From positions 1 through 13,394 of the forward strand of contig ONXE01000059.1 of the NCBI GenBank assembly GCA_900321775.1: a DNA stretch of 13,394 bases. The letters run 5' to 3'. Positions 1 to 8,581 of this stretch are shown one piece after another. Both the position numbers and the translations under genes were made by a program. The notes below the pieces were generated by a model. The model was not told where the DNA came from and did not search any database. It saw nothing but the letters and a program-made list of their open reading frames with translations. The DNA is from an uncultured Bacteroidales bacterium (GTDB taxonomy: Bacteria > Bacteroidota > Bacteroidia > Bacteroidales > Paludibacteraceae). The stretch's first letter is position 1. Every line of letters begins with the position of its first letter.

Positions 1-1
1 C

Positions 2-769
2 AGCATAGCATGTGGCGCTATCAGCGGATTTCACGGCACGCAATCGCCACTCATGGCTCGCTGCTGCACCAATGAGCGTCAGGGACGACATATCTTCTAC
101 GGTGCAATGATAGCCGAGGGTATCCTGGCACTGATCTGGGCTGCTGCCGCGGGATCCTTCCGCTTCCAAGACGAGAACGGAATAGCCTGCCTGACCATTC
201 AGCAGTTTGCAGCATTGCATCAGGGCGAAAACATCGCAGCACTCGTCGTGAACGAGGTTAGTCATTCTTGGCTCGGAGTAGTGGGTGGAATCATTGCCGT
301 AGTTGGCGTCATCTCTGCTTCCGTCACCTCCGGTGATACAGCCCTGCGTTCCGCTCGACTCATCATCGCCGATTTCCTCAATATGGAGCAAAAGACCATC
401 TGGAAACGCCTGGTGATTTCCTTCCCCATGTTCATTATCATCTTCGGCATGTCGTTCGTGGATTTCAACATCGTTTGGCGCTATTTCTCTTGGACCAACC
501 AAACACTCGCTGTGTTCACTCTCTGGGCTGCTACCGTTTATCTGCTCACGCAAAAAAACACCCGTTGGGGATATATTATCACCCTTATCCCTGCCCTTTT
601 CATGACAATGGTTTCCGTCAGCTACATCTTGATTGCACCCGAAGGACTCAACCTGCCGGAACAGCTTCGTTGGATTGGATACGCCGTTGCGGCTGCTATC
701 ACAATCATCCTCTTTTGCATGTTTGTCCACTTTGCACACAAGCAGTCAAGAACCGTAACATTTCCGTAA
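2..769 (+). CDS. cstA: CstA-family carbon starvation transporter, C-terminal part (5' end outside window)
   Basis: This is the 3' part of an inner-membrane transporter of the CstA/BtsT family, whose members take up pyruvate or peptides under carbon limitation. The frame is open from base 2, so the gene enters from the left; the ATG at 53 is internal, because the residues just before it (SGFHGTQSP, bases 23-49) are a conserved family stretch. A second family signature, TSGDTALRSAR, is at bases 326-358, and YFSWTNQTLA follows further on. About six hydrophobic membrane segments are visible in the 255 residues present, and the protein ends at a TAA (767-769) after a short polar tail. No internal stop or frameshift is seen. 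The next gene starts 20 bp downstream on the same strand. Assignment to the family is firm; the substrate cannot be read from the sequence. Confidence 0.9.
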   Translation, partial: SIACGAISGFHGTQSPLMARCCTNERQGRHIFYGAMIAEGILALIWAAAAGSFRFQDENGIACLTIQQFAALHQGENIAALVVNEVSHSWLGVVGGIIAVVGVISASVTSGDTALRSARLIIADFLNMEQKTIWKRLVISFPMFIIIFGMSFVDFNIVWRYFSWTNQTLAVFTLWAATVYLLTQKNTRWGYIITLIPALFMTMVSVSYILIAPEGLNLPEQLRWIGYAVAAAITIILFCMFVHFAHKQSRTVTFP

Positions 770-785
770 GATTACCGTAAGATAA
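764..785 (+). repeat. 11-bp tandem duplication over the cstA stop codon
   Basis: CCGTAAGATTA is followed directly by CCGTAAGATAA (10 of 11 identical). The first copy contains the TAA stop of cstA. The second copy ends immediately before the ATG-containing start region of the glucosaminidase. It makes up most of the short gap between the two genes. No function is evident; it looks like a small local duplication. Confidence 0.6.
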
Positions 786-789
786 TGCA

Positions 790-1635
790 ATGAGGAAGGT
801 ACTACTTTATATTATCCTTGCGTGTACCGCGATGACGTTACGCGCACAAGATGCAGCGCAGAAGCCGGTGCTTAACACCGCATATCTGCAGTATATTGAA
901 CAATACAAAAAGATTGCAATTGAGCAAGAGAAAACGCATAAGATTCCCGCATGCATCACGTTGGCGCAGGGACTCTTGGAGTCCGGTGCTGGTATGAGCG
1001 AACTGGCAACAAAGGCCAATAACCATTTTGGCATCAAGTGCCATAAAGACTGGACCGGAGAGACCTACTCGCACGACGACGAAACAGCCGCGGAATGTTT
1101 CCGCAAGTACCGTCGCGCAAAAGACAGTTACGAAGACCACTCCCTCTTCCTTATGCGCCCACGCTATGCTTCGTTGTTCGAACTCCCTATCTCCGATTAC
1201 AAAGGCTGGGCACACGGACTGAGAAGATGTGGCTACGCAACTGATCCTACCTATGCGGCCAAACTGATTAAACTCATTGAGGACTATGGTCTGACCAGCC
1301 TCGAAACTGCTGAACTACCCAAAGAACAGGTTGCTCCAACGACGAAACAACCCGTCGTTGAGGACAGCGAACAGACTCAGGATAATGTCATTACCCAAAC
1401 TCTGGGTAAGGACAAGAAAGTGTCGGCCACAATGGGAGAGTTATCCCTTTTTACCGAGCACGAGGTCTATTCCGAGAAAATGGTTCGTTGGGTTATAGCC
1501 GAATTGGGCGACACATATGAGACAATTGGTTACGAGTTCAACATAGAAGTGTCCCGGCTGCGCCGTTATAACAACGCCGAAGGGCGCAAACAGCCGGAAA
1601 TCGGTGACAAAGTTTATCTCACACGCCACAAATAA
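790..1635 (+). CDS. secreted glucosaminidase (GH73) with C-terminal LysM-like domain
   Basis: The 281-residue protein starts with a signal peptide (MRKVLLYIILACTAMTLRAQ). A GH73/FlgJ-type glucosaminidase domain covers about residues 30-175. It includes ITLAQGLLESGAGMSELA, where E64 sits in the LESG position of the catalytic glutamate in this family, followed by NNHFGIKC. After a polar linker (about 178-215) the last 60 residues look like a LysM peptidoglycan-binding module, with FNIEVSRLRRYNN and a final GDKVYLTRHK. The expected role is cleavage of glycan strands of the cell wall in the periplasm or at the cell surface. The ATG at 790 is chosen because it begins the signal peptide; the ATG at 785 is out of frame. 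The stop TAA (1633-1635) shares one base with the next ATG, which suggests translational coupling. Confidence 0.88.
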   Translation: MRKVLLYIILACTAMTLRAQDAAQKPVLNTAYLQYIEQYKKIAIEQEKTHKIPACITLAQGLLESGAGMSELATKANNHFGIKCHKDWTGETYSHDDETAAECFRKYRRAKDSYEDHSLFLMRPRYASLFELPISDYKGWAHGLRRCGYATDPTYAAKLIKLIEDYGLTSLETAELPKEQVAPTTKQPVVEDSEQTQDNVITQTLGKDKKVSATMGELSLFTEHEVYSEKMVRWVIAELGDTYETIGYEFNIEVSRLRRYNNAEGRKQPEIGDKVYLTRHK

Positions 1636-1931
1636 TGCAACACAGCGAAGCAAAATCGATAGGATCCCTGATAGCAGAGATTCTTCGTGAGAACGGTCTG
1701 GAAAAACCGCTCATGGAACGACGTATCATCGCTGCATGGCCCGAAGTGCTTGGCCCAACCGTAGCACGGTATACCGGCGAAATTAGCATCCAAAACGGCG
1801 TTCTCTTCGTGCATATCCAGTCGGCTCCACTTCGCCAGGAACTCTTCAATTGCAGATTCCAACTGGTTAAAAAACTCCAAGAAGCCGTTGGATGTGACGG
1901 CGTTATTCAAGACATTCGATTATTGGGCTGA
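1635..1931 (+). CDS. DUF721 / DciA-like small protein
   Basis: This 98-residue basic protein has the pattern of the DUF721 (DciA-related) family: an N-terminal helix (IGSLIAEILRENGLEKPLMERRI), then AWPEVLGPTVARYTGEISIQNGVLFV and SAPLRQELF, ending with a short strand. Proteins of this fold include the replicative helicase loader DciA and many uncharacterised nucleic-acid-binding relatives; whether this one loads helicase is inference. Its ATG overlaps the stop of the glucosaminidase gene (TAATG), and its TGA overlaps the mutS2 start (TGATG), so it is translated in the middle of a coupled unit. The length is normal for the short Bacteroidota form. No signal peptide is present, so it should be cytoplasmic. 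Confidence 0.8.
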   Translation: MQHSEAKSIGSLIAEILRENGLEKPLMERRIIAAWPEVLGPTVARYTGEISIQNGVLFVHIQSAPLRQELFNCRFQLVKKLQEAVGCDGVIQDIRLLG

Positions 1932-4393
1932 TGAATTATCCAAGCGAAATAGAAAACAAAATAGATTTCTCTTCCATTCGCGAGCAACTGCGCGACAAAT
2001 GCTCGTTTGCGCCAGGAAAAGAGGAAGTGGACGATATGCATTTCCTGACCGATTATCAGGAGATAAAACGACTGCTCGCCGAAGCAAGAGAAATGCAGTC
2101 GATTCTCGAGGACAAGAGTCTCGCTTTCCCGCAACCCGAATTGCACGACATGCGCGAAGCGTTAAGTCGAATTCGTATTGAAGGCCTTTTTCTGGACGAA
2201 GAGGAATTGACACAATTACGCAAGGTTCTGGACGCAGTACTCCAATACGTAGATTTCTTCGCCAAACTGCCAGAAGACCGCTTCTCTGAATTACGAGACA
2301 TGGCGCCGCAAGTCCTAACGAATGAAGACGGCGAACCTCAACCTGTTCCATATCGCCTCATTTGGCAAGAGATTGACAGAATACTTGACAAGTACGGCCG
2401 ACTGAAAGATAACGCCTCGCCCGAATTAGCAAGAATCAGACGAGAACTGCAACAATCTCAAGGCTCAGTATCCCGAGCATTGAATAGCATTCTGCGCCAG
2501 GCACAAGCAGATGGACTCATCGACAAAGACGTAACGCCCACACTGCGCGAAGGACGATTGGTGATACCCGTACCGCCTGCCTACAAACGCAAGATAGGAG
2601 GAATTGTGCATGATGAATCGGCAACAGGAAAGACCGTTTACGTAGAGCCCCAACAGGTGGTAGAAGCCAACAACCGTATTCGCGAGTTGGAAGGAGATGA
2701 ACGCCGTGAGAGAACCCGCATTCTGCAAGAGTTCGCTACATTCCTACGCCCCTACGCACAGGGAATACACCGGTCACAGTTCTATTTGGGGCACATCGAT
2801 TTCTTACGCGCAAAGGCTGCATTTGCACTTGATATTCAAGCCATTTCACCTCAAATCACAGACTCGCCTTACATCGATCTCCGCGAAGCCAGACATCCTG
2901 TTCTGCTGCTGAATTTCCGCAAACAGAACAAAGAAGTGGTTCCTCTCACCATGCGTTTGGACGGCAAATCACGAATCCTTGTCATCAGTGGTCCAAATGC
3001 CGGAGGTAAGTCAGTTTGTCTGAAAACTGTTGCACTGCTGCAGTTTATGCTCCAATGCGGATTACCTGTTCCCGTTCGCGAGGACTCCACAATGGGCATG
3101 TTCGAAAGCATCTTCATCGATATTGGCGACGAACAATCCATCGAAGACGACCTCTCTACCTACTCTTCCCATTTGCGCAATATGAAGTATTTCGTGCGCA
3201 ACTCAAACCAGCGAACGCTGATACTCATTGACGAGTTTGGCGGTGGTACCGAGCCTTTGCTGGGCGGAGCCATTGCCGAAGCTGTACTCAAGAGACTTAA
3301 TGATAATCAGGTGTTTGGAGTTATCACCACTCACTACACCAACCTCAAGCATTTCGCCGAAGAACACAAGGGTGTCATCAATGGAGCGATGCTGTACGAC
3401 CGCGAGGCCATGCGTCCGTTGTTCACACTCAGCATCGGTCAACCGGGCTCATCGTTTGCCATAGAGATTGCTCGCCAAATTGGACTTCCGGAAGAGATTA
3501 TCCGCGATGCTAAAGAACTAATCGGAGAAGAGAATATCAGTTACGACAGACATCTACAGGACATCGCACGAGATAAGCGTTATTGGGCAGAGAAACGTAA
3601 GTTGGTTCACGAAAAAGAGAAACAACTCAACGAACTGACGGCCAAATACGAAGCCGAGATGGCGGACATACGCGGCAAGCGCAAAGAGGTGATTCTCAAA
3701 GCTAAAGAAGAGGCGGCAGACATCTTGGAAAAATCCAACAGGACTATTGAAAACACCATTCGCGCAATCAAAGAGTCCAAGGCGGACAAAGAGAAGACCC
3801 GTGCTGCAAGGCAGAAACTCACCAATCTCAAAGACAGCATGACTGCCGAAGAGAAAGCTGCTAAACGCGAAATCAAGAAAAACGCACAACCTCTTCAAGT
3901 CAAGCCAGAGGGATCAACCGAACTTCGTGTAGGTGTAAAAGTGCGTATTCGCGGACAACAGACCGTGGGTGAAATCATCGAGATTAGCGCCAAAACAGCC
4001 GTTGTCGCTTTTGGTAACCTCAAATCAAACATTGCCCTGAAGAAACTGGAGTTCGTCTCCAATCGTCAGGCAAAGAAAGCTGAAACCATTTCTTCCCTTA
4101 CCAACCACTACTACAGTAATCTCTCGGAATCGATGCGCGCGCGTAAACTGAAGTTCCGTCCGGAGATAGATCTGCGTGGATTTCGTGCTGACGAAGCGTT
4201 GACCGAGGTGATGAACTTCCTGGACGATGCAGTAATGGTTGGAGCCACAGAGTTGACTATCCTGCACGGAACCGGTACAGGCGTGCTCAAACAAATTATT
4301 CGTGACTATCTAAAAACGCAACATCGCGTGAAAGATTTCAGCGATGGGGATATTGACAAAGGCGGAGCGGGAATAACGCTTGTCTATTTGTAG
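1931..4393 (+). CDS. mutS2: MutS2 family ATPase with Smr nuclease domain
   Basis: The 820-residue protein shows the complete MutS2 order. A helical clamp-core region covers about residues 1-320. The ABC-type ATPase domain has a Walker A GPNAGGKS (K360), a Walker B ILIDEFGGGTEP (D434, E435) and a switch region TTHYTNLK. A long charged coiled coil covers about 535-660 and a small KOW-like beta segment follows (VRIRGQQTVGEI). The C-terminal Smr domain starts near 745, with the IDLRG motif (D747) and HGTGTG (779-784). The MutS1 mismatch-recognition domain is absent, as expected for MutS2. Family members act on branched DNA or on collided ribosomes, and the sequence does not decide which. The ATG at 1931 overlaps the preceding TGA by one base. 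The gene ends 19 bp from the convergent adaptor gene. Confidence 0.95.
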   Translation: MNYPSEIENKIDFSSIREQLRDKCSFAPGKEEVDDMHFLTDYQEIKRLLAEAREMQSILEDKSLAFPQPELHDMREALSRIRIEGLFLDEEELTQLRKVLDAVLQYVDFFAKLPEDRFSELRDMAPQVLTNEDGEPQPVPYRLIWQEIDRILDKYGRLKDNASPELARIRRELQQSQGSVSRALNSILRQAQADGLIDKDVTPTLREGRLVIPVPPAYKRKIGGIVHDESATGKTVYVEPQQVVEANNRIRELEGDERRERTRILQEFATFLRPYAQGIHRSQFYLGHIDFLRAKAAFALDIQAISPQITDSPYIDLREARHPVLLLNFRKQNKEVVPLTMRLDGKSRILVISGPNAGGKSVCLKTVALLQFMLQCGLPVPVREDSTMGMFESIFIDIGDEQSIEDDLSTYSSHLRNMKYFVRNSNQRTLILIDEFGGGTEPLLGGAIAEAVLKRLNDNQVFGVITTHYTNLKHFAEEHKGVINGAMLYDREAMRPLFTLSIGQPGSSFAIEIARQIGLPEEIIRDAKELIGEENISYDRHLQDIARDKRYWAEKRKLVHEKEKQLNELTAKYEAEMADIRGKRKEVILKAKEEAADILEKSNRTIENTIRAIKESKADKEKTRAARQKLTNLKDSMTAEEKAAKREIKKNAQPLQVKPEGSTELRVGVKVRIRGQQTVGEIIEISAKTAVVAFGNLKSNIALKKLEFVSNRQAKKAETISSLTNHYYSNLSESMRARKLKFRPEIDLRGFRADEALTEVMNFLDDAVMVGATELTILHGTGTGVLKQIIRDYLKTQHRVKDFSDGDIDKGGAGITLVYL

Positions 4394-4412
4394 GTTGAAA
4401 TACCCGGAAGAA

Positions 4413-5438
4413 TTATTCTGCCTCAACGACTTGCGCGCCGTTGTACAGTTTCTGATAGCCGGCAACTACTACTTGATCGCCTTTGTTTAGACCTTCATTG
4501 ACTAACACTCCATCACGCACAAAACTCGTCTCACCAATTTGCTGACGACAAGCCACGCCCTCTCTTACAACCCAAACAGAAGGCCCTGCTGGCGTCATCT
4601 GCACGCATGCAGACGGAACGACCAGACCGCCAACAAACGACTTGGTTGTCACCACTTTCGCCAACATACCCGGGAGTATTTCTTTGCTCGGCGAGAGAAT
4701 CTTAGCCTTCACTTCGTATGCATGGGCAACCATTCCGGCGGAAAGTCCTTTTTCGAGCACTATGCCGCTGAACGTACGGTCAGGAAAGGCATTCAGGGTC
4801 ATAATGATTGTGTCGCCTTGCGAGAATGACGTAATGTCACTTTCAGGAACGGAGAACACTATCTGCAATGCTTTTAGACTAAGTACAGTACAAACTGTCT
4901 GACTTGGCAGAAGTCTTTGCCCTACATGCACGTCCACATCCGTTACCACTCCATCAATCGGAGATGTCAGATGACAGTCATCAAGGGACTTGCGCGTGGA
5001 TATCTCCTGCTGTTTGGCTTTCTCAAGATTGGTCTGCATCTCTATCCATTGCACCTCACTCAGTCCTCCGCTTTCATGCACTTGCAGCAGACGATTATAG
5101 GCGTCCTCGGCTTGCGAAAGTGTTGCCAACGCTGCATCGTGCACGCTTCGCATCTGCGTGTCGTCAATATCGGCTATTGACTGGCCTTTGGTCACTTGCT
5201 GGCCATTGCGCACATGTAGCGCGGTCAGTTCGCCTCCTAAGGAGTGATAAAGCGGCATAGCCATAGCGGCCTCCACTTCGCCTATATAGGTACGAATGCC
5301 GGATTCTTTGTTGACATCCAACGTAATGGTACGCACAGAAACCGGACGGACAGTTTGACTACCGGATTCAGTCTTGGCGCAACTGCAAACAAAAACAGTC
5401 GCCAGAGATAAAATAAGGATGTTGTGAGTGCTATTCAT
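4413..5438 (-). CDS. RND efflux periplasmic adaptor (membrane fusion) lipoprotein
   Basis: The 341-residue protein is a membrane fusion subunit that would link an RND pump to an outer-membrane channel. It begins with a lipoprotein signal ending in FVCSC, with C20 as the likely lipidated cysteine. A biotinyl-lipoyl-like half-motif (GGELTALHVRNGQQVTKGQS) follows, then a short helical hairpin (about residues 90-150), the second lipoyl half (LTSPIDGVVTDVDVHVGQRL), a beta-barrel with VFSVPESDI and a membrane-proximal region (GLNKGDQVVVAG). The ATG at 5438 is preferred over an in-frame TTG at 5444. With it the start overlaps the end of the pump gene by 8 bp (ATGAATAG), indicating coupled translation. 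The hairpin is short for this family. No outer-membrane channel gene follows, because mutS2 lies convergent 19 bp away. Confidence 0.9.
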   Translation of the reverse strand: MNSTHNILILSLATVFVCSCAKTESGSQTVRPVSVRTITLDVNKESGIRTYIGEVEAAMAMPLYHSLGGELTALHVRNGQQVTKGQSIADIDDTQMRSVHDAALATLSQAEDAYNRLLQVHESGGLSEVQWIEMQTNLEKAKQQEISTRKSLDDCHLTSPIDGVVTDVDVHVGQRLLPSQTVCTVLSLKALQIVFSVPESDITSFSQGDTIIMTLNAFPDRTFSGIVLEKGLSAGMVAHAYEVKAKILSPSKEILPGMLAKVVTTKSFVGGLVVPSACVQMTPAGPSVWVVREGVACRQQIGETSFVRDGVLVNEGLNKGDQVVVAGYQKLYNGAQVVEAE

Positions 5439-8400
5439 GTCCAAATACTTTCCAATAAGCGATTGGTAGCACTGTAACTACCAATGGCAAAGTGAATATT
5501 GTGCCAAAGCAAATTACTACGCCCATAGGCATCCAGAGGTTGGTGTGTGCCACAATCATCGGAATAACGCCCAACGCTGTAGTGGCAGACGTAAGAAAGA
5601 TGGGACGCATACGACGAAGACCGGCTTCGTATGCCGCTTGTTTGATTGGCATCAGTTGCTCTTTGTGCAGTTGCTCTGCATACTCATACATGATGATGGC
5701 GTTGCGGACAATAATACCTATTAACGACACCAGTCCCAGCAAAGCGGTAATAGAGAAGTCGAGACGGAAGATTGTCAATCCCAGACAAGCGCCGAAGATA
5801 CAGAGGATAGAAGTAGAAAGTGCCAAAACAGCTACACCTATCTTTCCGAAGTGCCAAATTAGCAAAGCAAACATCACCAACAATGCTGCCACGACGGACC
5901 ATACCAACTGAGGAATTACAGCATTGTTGACACCAGTCAAACCACCATAAGTAACCGATACTCCTTCGGGCAACACCGGCCGAATATGATTGTCAATATA
6001 GTCCTCCAAACGTTTCTGTTGACGCGGCTGCGGTTCATTCAAACGCAGGTCAGCGCCCACAGTAATCGTGCGGATACTATTGAAACGCGAAATAGACGAA
6101 TGATGCCAAGTCGGCTCTATTGTGGCAACCTGTCGTACTGGTACCCAAATGCCCGGATAAGCAGTCGGAACCAGCATTTCCTCAATCTGCGAACAGTCGA
6201 ACGTGTCGGCTCCGGCTGTGTATAGCATAACAGGAACGCGATAATCGCCTTCCCAAAGCGTAGTCAATTGTTGCCCACCAAGAGAACGGTTGAGATACAA
6301 TGACAACCCTGTCTGCGTAATACCAAGACGCGTAGCTTCGTCCTCTTTCAAATGGACAGTTATACTGCGCGAGAACTCATCGTAATCAGAGTGCACCCAT
6401 TGCAACTGAGGCACTGAGGCCATATATACCTTGATAGAATCTGCCAGCGGTTCCATCTCAGCTAGGTCTGCTCCTTCCAAACGTACTTCAAGCGGATTCT
6501 TAACCGGCTGATAGTCCATTTGTTTGAAACGAACATACGCGTTAGGGAAAGCGTCCTGATAACGCGGCGAATATTCCTTCAAAACAGCTGCTGTTGCACG
6601 TTGTGAAGTCGTATTGACGATAAACTGCGCGTAGTTGGGGTTTGCCATCTGAGGCGTGTATGCAGCATGGAAGCGCGGCGATGCTTGTCCAACAAAGGAC
6701 GTCACACTCTTCACCCGCTTGTCTGCCATCAGCACACGAGCCATTGAGTCGGCAATAACGGCTGTTTCGTCAACGCTACTGCCCTCCACCAGATGAATCT
6801 CTACAGCAAAGCAATCGCGCTCGGCTTTCGGCAACATCTGGATATTCAGATGGTGAAACAGGAACAGACCCAGTCCCAATGATGCCAATGCTGCCCCCAG
6901 TGTTATCCAAGGATGACGAAAACAACTTCTGAGCAGGTTCTGATACTGACGTTGCAGTAATGCAAAGAAACGGTTTTGCTTACGCTCAAACCAATTCTCT
7001 TCGGCGGCACTACGTTTTCGTATGCGCGCAATACACAAATAAGGAATCACCCATACGGCATAGAATATCGAGGCGGTCAATGCAAACGTCACAGCCCATG
7101 GGAACAATTGCACAAACTCGCCCAATGGACCGGTGATGATGCGTGTCATCGGGAAGAACATGCCGGAGATAGCACATGTGGCCAATGCCATCGGGACAAA
7201 TAGTGTAGATGTGGATTGAACGGCAGCGTAACCGCGACTATAGCCTTTTTCCAACAAGTCACTATAGCCGTCAATGACTATAACCGAGTCGTCCACAATC
7301 ATACCCAACACCACGATAAGTGCCGCTAATGTAACGGTATTAAGTTCGATTCCGGTGAGGAACATCAGTCCCAAGCATACGGCAATGCAAACCGGTACAC
7401 CCGTCGAACTGACTAACGCAGTCCTAAGAGGGAATAGTACCAACATCACCAAAATCACTACGATAATCGAAAATACCAAATCTCGTAAGAACGACATCAC
7501 CGAAATCTTCACTACTTTGGGTTGGTCAGTGATGCGGTGAAAACGCAGGTCTGGAGGCAATAGTGCTCGTTCCTCTTGCAGAATCTTTTCCACTTTTTCT
7601 CCAAAAGCTACGATGTTGTTTCCCGGTACCATCTCAATATTGATGAGCAGGCATGACGAACGGGTTCCATCTTCGTAATGTTCGATGTATTTCGATGGTT
7701 TCTGATAGCGTCTTTGGATGTTGGCCACATCTCGCACACGAATAGTCTGACCTGTAGTCGGATCGCTGTAGATTATTTGCTCTCCTATCTCATATTCAGT
7801 CCGATACGGTACATCCACCCGCACCAGTATCTGCCCTTCCGAATTGGTCATTTCGCCTCCGATAGTGCGTAGGCCTTGCATTGCCAACTGTGCCATCAGC
7901 ACCGTTTGATCAAGGCCGTACGATGCTAACTTTTCTGCATCGATAGTCAGTGCTATCTCCTCTTGGCGCATGCCCTCTATCTTCACTTTACCCATCTCAG
8001 GGATGGTACGCAGGCGGTCGCACATCTGTTCTGAATATGCTTCCAATTCGCGCGGCGTGCGTTGGTCGGACTCGACAGCAAGCAGCACAGACGAAGTGTT
8101 GCCAAAATCGTCCACTACAACTACCGCCAGTACGCCCGGAGGCAGGTTGGTGGTCTTGAACAAATTGAGTCCGTGCTTAATCTTGCTCCAAACTTCGTCT
8201 TTGTTCATCACATCCACACGCAAGTCCACATAGACGTAGGTGATTCCGTCTTCGGTCTCCGAGAACGTGGAACTCTTGCTTACTTCGGGGAAAGTAAACA
8301 GAAAACGCTCCAACGGTTTGGTGACCTGATCCTCCACTTCCTGGGCCGTAGCACCGGGATAGACGGCTGCCACAACGCCCTGACGAATGGTGAATTGCGG

Positions 8401-8523
8401 GAACTCGTCTTTATTCATGTGTGGGAGACTCCAAATGCCGAACAGGACCAATGCAGACACAATGAAAGCCACCAAACGGTGCTTCCGAATTGCGGTCTCG
8501 ATGTGATTTCGTTTGTTGATCAT
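5431..8523 (-). CDS. RND-family efflux pump, AcrB-like inner-membrane subunit
   Basis: The 1030-residue protein has the length and layout of the AcrB family: a first membrane helix (about 15-33), a large periplasmic loop, a block of membrane helices, a second periplasmic loop and a final block of helices. The paired acidic residues of TM4 are present in GMIVDDSVIVIDG (D411, D412, matching the proton-relay aspartates of AcrB). The TM10 position of the AcrB lysine holds an arginine (R940 in IIVRNAIIMYEY). TM11 keeps RMRPIFLTSA. The start is placed at the ATG at 8523, because the promoter -7 box at 8550-8557 lies inside the longer frame that opens with TTG at 8580. The transported compound is not predictable. 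The gene is first in a two-gene operon with the adaptor. Confidence 0.93.
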   Translation of the reverse strand: MINKRNHIETAIRKHRLVAFIVSALVLFGIWSLPHMNKDEFPQFTIRQGVVAAVYPGATAQEVEDQVTKPLERFLFTFPEVSKSSTFSETEDGITYVYVDLRVDVMNKDEVWSKIKHGLNLFKTTNLPPGVLAVVVVDDFGNTSSVLLAVESDQRTPRELEAYSEQMCDRLRTIPEMGKVKIEGMRQEEIALTIDAEKLASYGLDQTVLMAQLAMQGLRTIGGEMTNSEGQILVRVDVPYRTEYEIGEQIIYSDPTTGQTIRVRDVANIQRRYQKPSKYIEHYEDGTRSSCLLINIEMVPGNNIVAFGEKVEKILQEERALLPPDLRFHRITDQPKVVKISVMSFLRDLVFSIIVVILVMLVLFPLRTALVSSTGVPVCIAVCLGLMFLTGIELNTVTLAALIVVLGMIVDDSVIVIDGYSDLLEKGYSRGYAAVQSTSTLFVPMALATCAISGMFFPMTRIITGPLGEFVQLFPWAVTFALTASIFYAVWVIPYLCIARIRKRSAAEENWFERKQNRFFALLQRQYQNLLRSCFRHPWITLGAALASLGLGLFLFHHLNIQMLPKAERDCFAVEIHLVEGSSVDETAVIADSMARVLMADKRVKSVTSFVGQASPRFHAAYTPQMANPNYAQFIVNTTSQRATAAVLKEYSPRYQDAFPNAYVRFKQMDYQPVKNPLEVRLEGADLAEMEPLADSIKVYMASVPQLQWVHSDYDEFSRSITVHLKEDEATRLGITQTGLSLYLNRSLGGQQLTTLWEGDYRVPVMLYTAGADTFDCSQIEEMLVPTAYPGIWVPVRQVATIEPTWHHSSISRFNSIRTITVGADLRLNEPQPRQQKRLEDYIDNHIRPVLPEGVSVTYGGLTGVNNAVIPQLVWSVVAALLVMFALLIWHFGKIGVAVLALSTSILCIFGACLGLTIFRLDFSITALLGLVSLIGIIVRNAIIMYEYAEQLHKEQLMPIKQAAYEAGLRRMRPIFLTSATTALGVIPMIVAHTNLWMPMGVVICFGTIFTLPLVVTVLPIAYWKVFGHE

Positions 8524-8549
8524 CTCCTTGTTTTCACTCAATTCGGCTG

Positions 8550-8581
8550 CAAAGGTACTGCTTTTTTTTGATACTACCAAA
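8550..8581 (-). promoter_or_regulatory. Bacteroidota-type promoter of the RND operon
   Basis: Read on the minus strand, TTTG (8581-8578) is followed after exactly 20 bases by TACCTTTG (8557-8550). This matches the TTTG-N19/20-TAnnTTTG consensus of the primary sigma factor in Bacteroidota. Transcription would begin near 8543, leaving a leader of about 20 nt before the ATG at 8523. This excludes the TTG start at 8580. The spacer contains an A8 tract and GCAG just before the -7 box, a form shared with two other promoters in the window. Confidence 0.82.

Noticed and set aside
475..780. 101-residue frame overlapping the 3' part of cstA
   Set aside because: It is out of frame with the conserved transporter and shows only low-complexity shadow composition.
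4394..4427. GTTGA...TCAAC inverted repeat between mutS2 and the adaptor gene as a bidirectional terminator
   Set aside because: The arms are only 5 bp with a 24-base loop, and no T-tract follows on either strand.
8062..8571. 169-residue open frame opposite the RND pump gene
   Set aside because: It is antisense to a clearly conserved gene, has no family pattern and has no start signals of its own; a shadow frame.
8524..8580. N-terminal extension of the RND pump from a TTG at 8580
   Set aside because: The extension covers the promoter -7 box and the expected transcription start. It also resembles the equivalent extension of the pullulanase only because both are translated promoter sequence.
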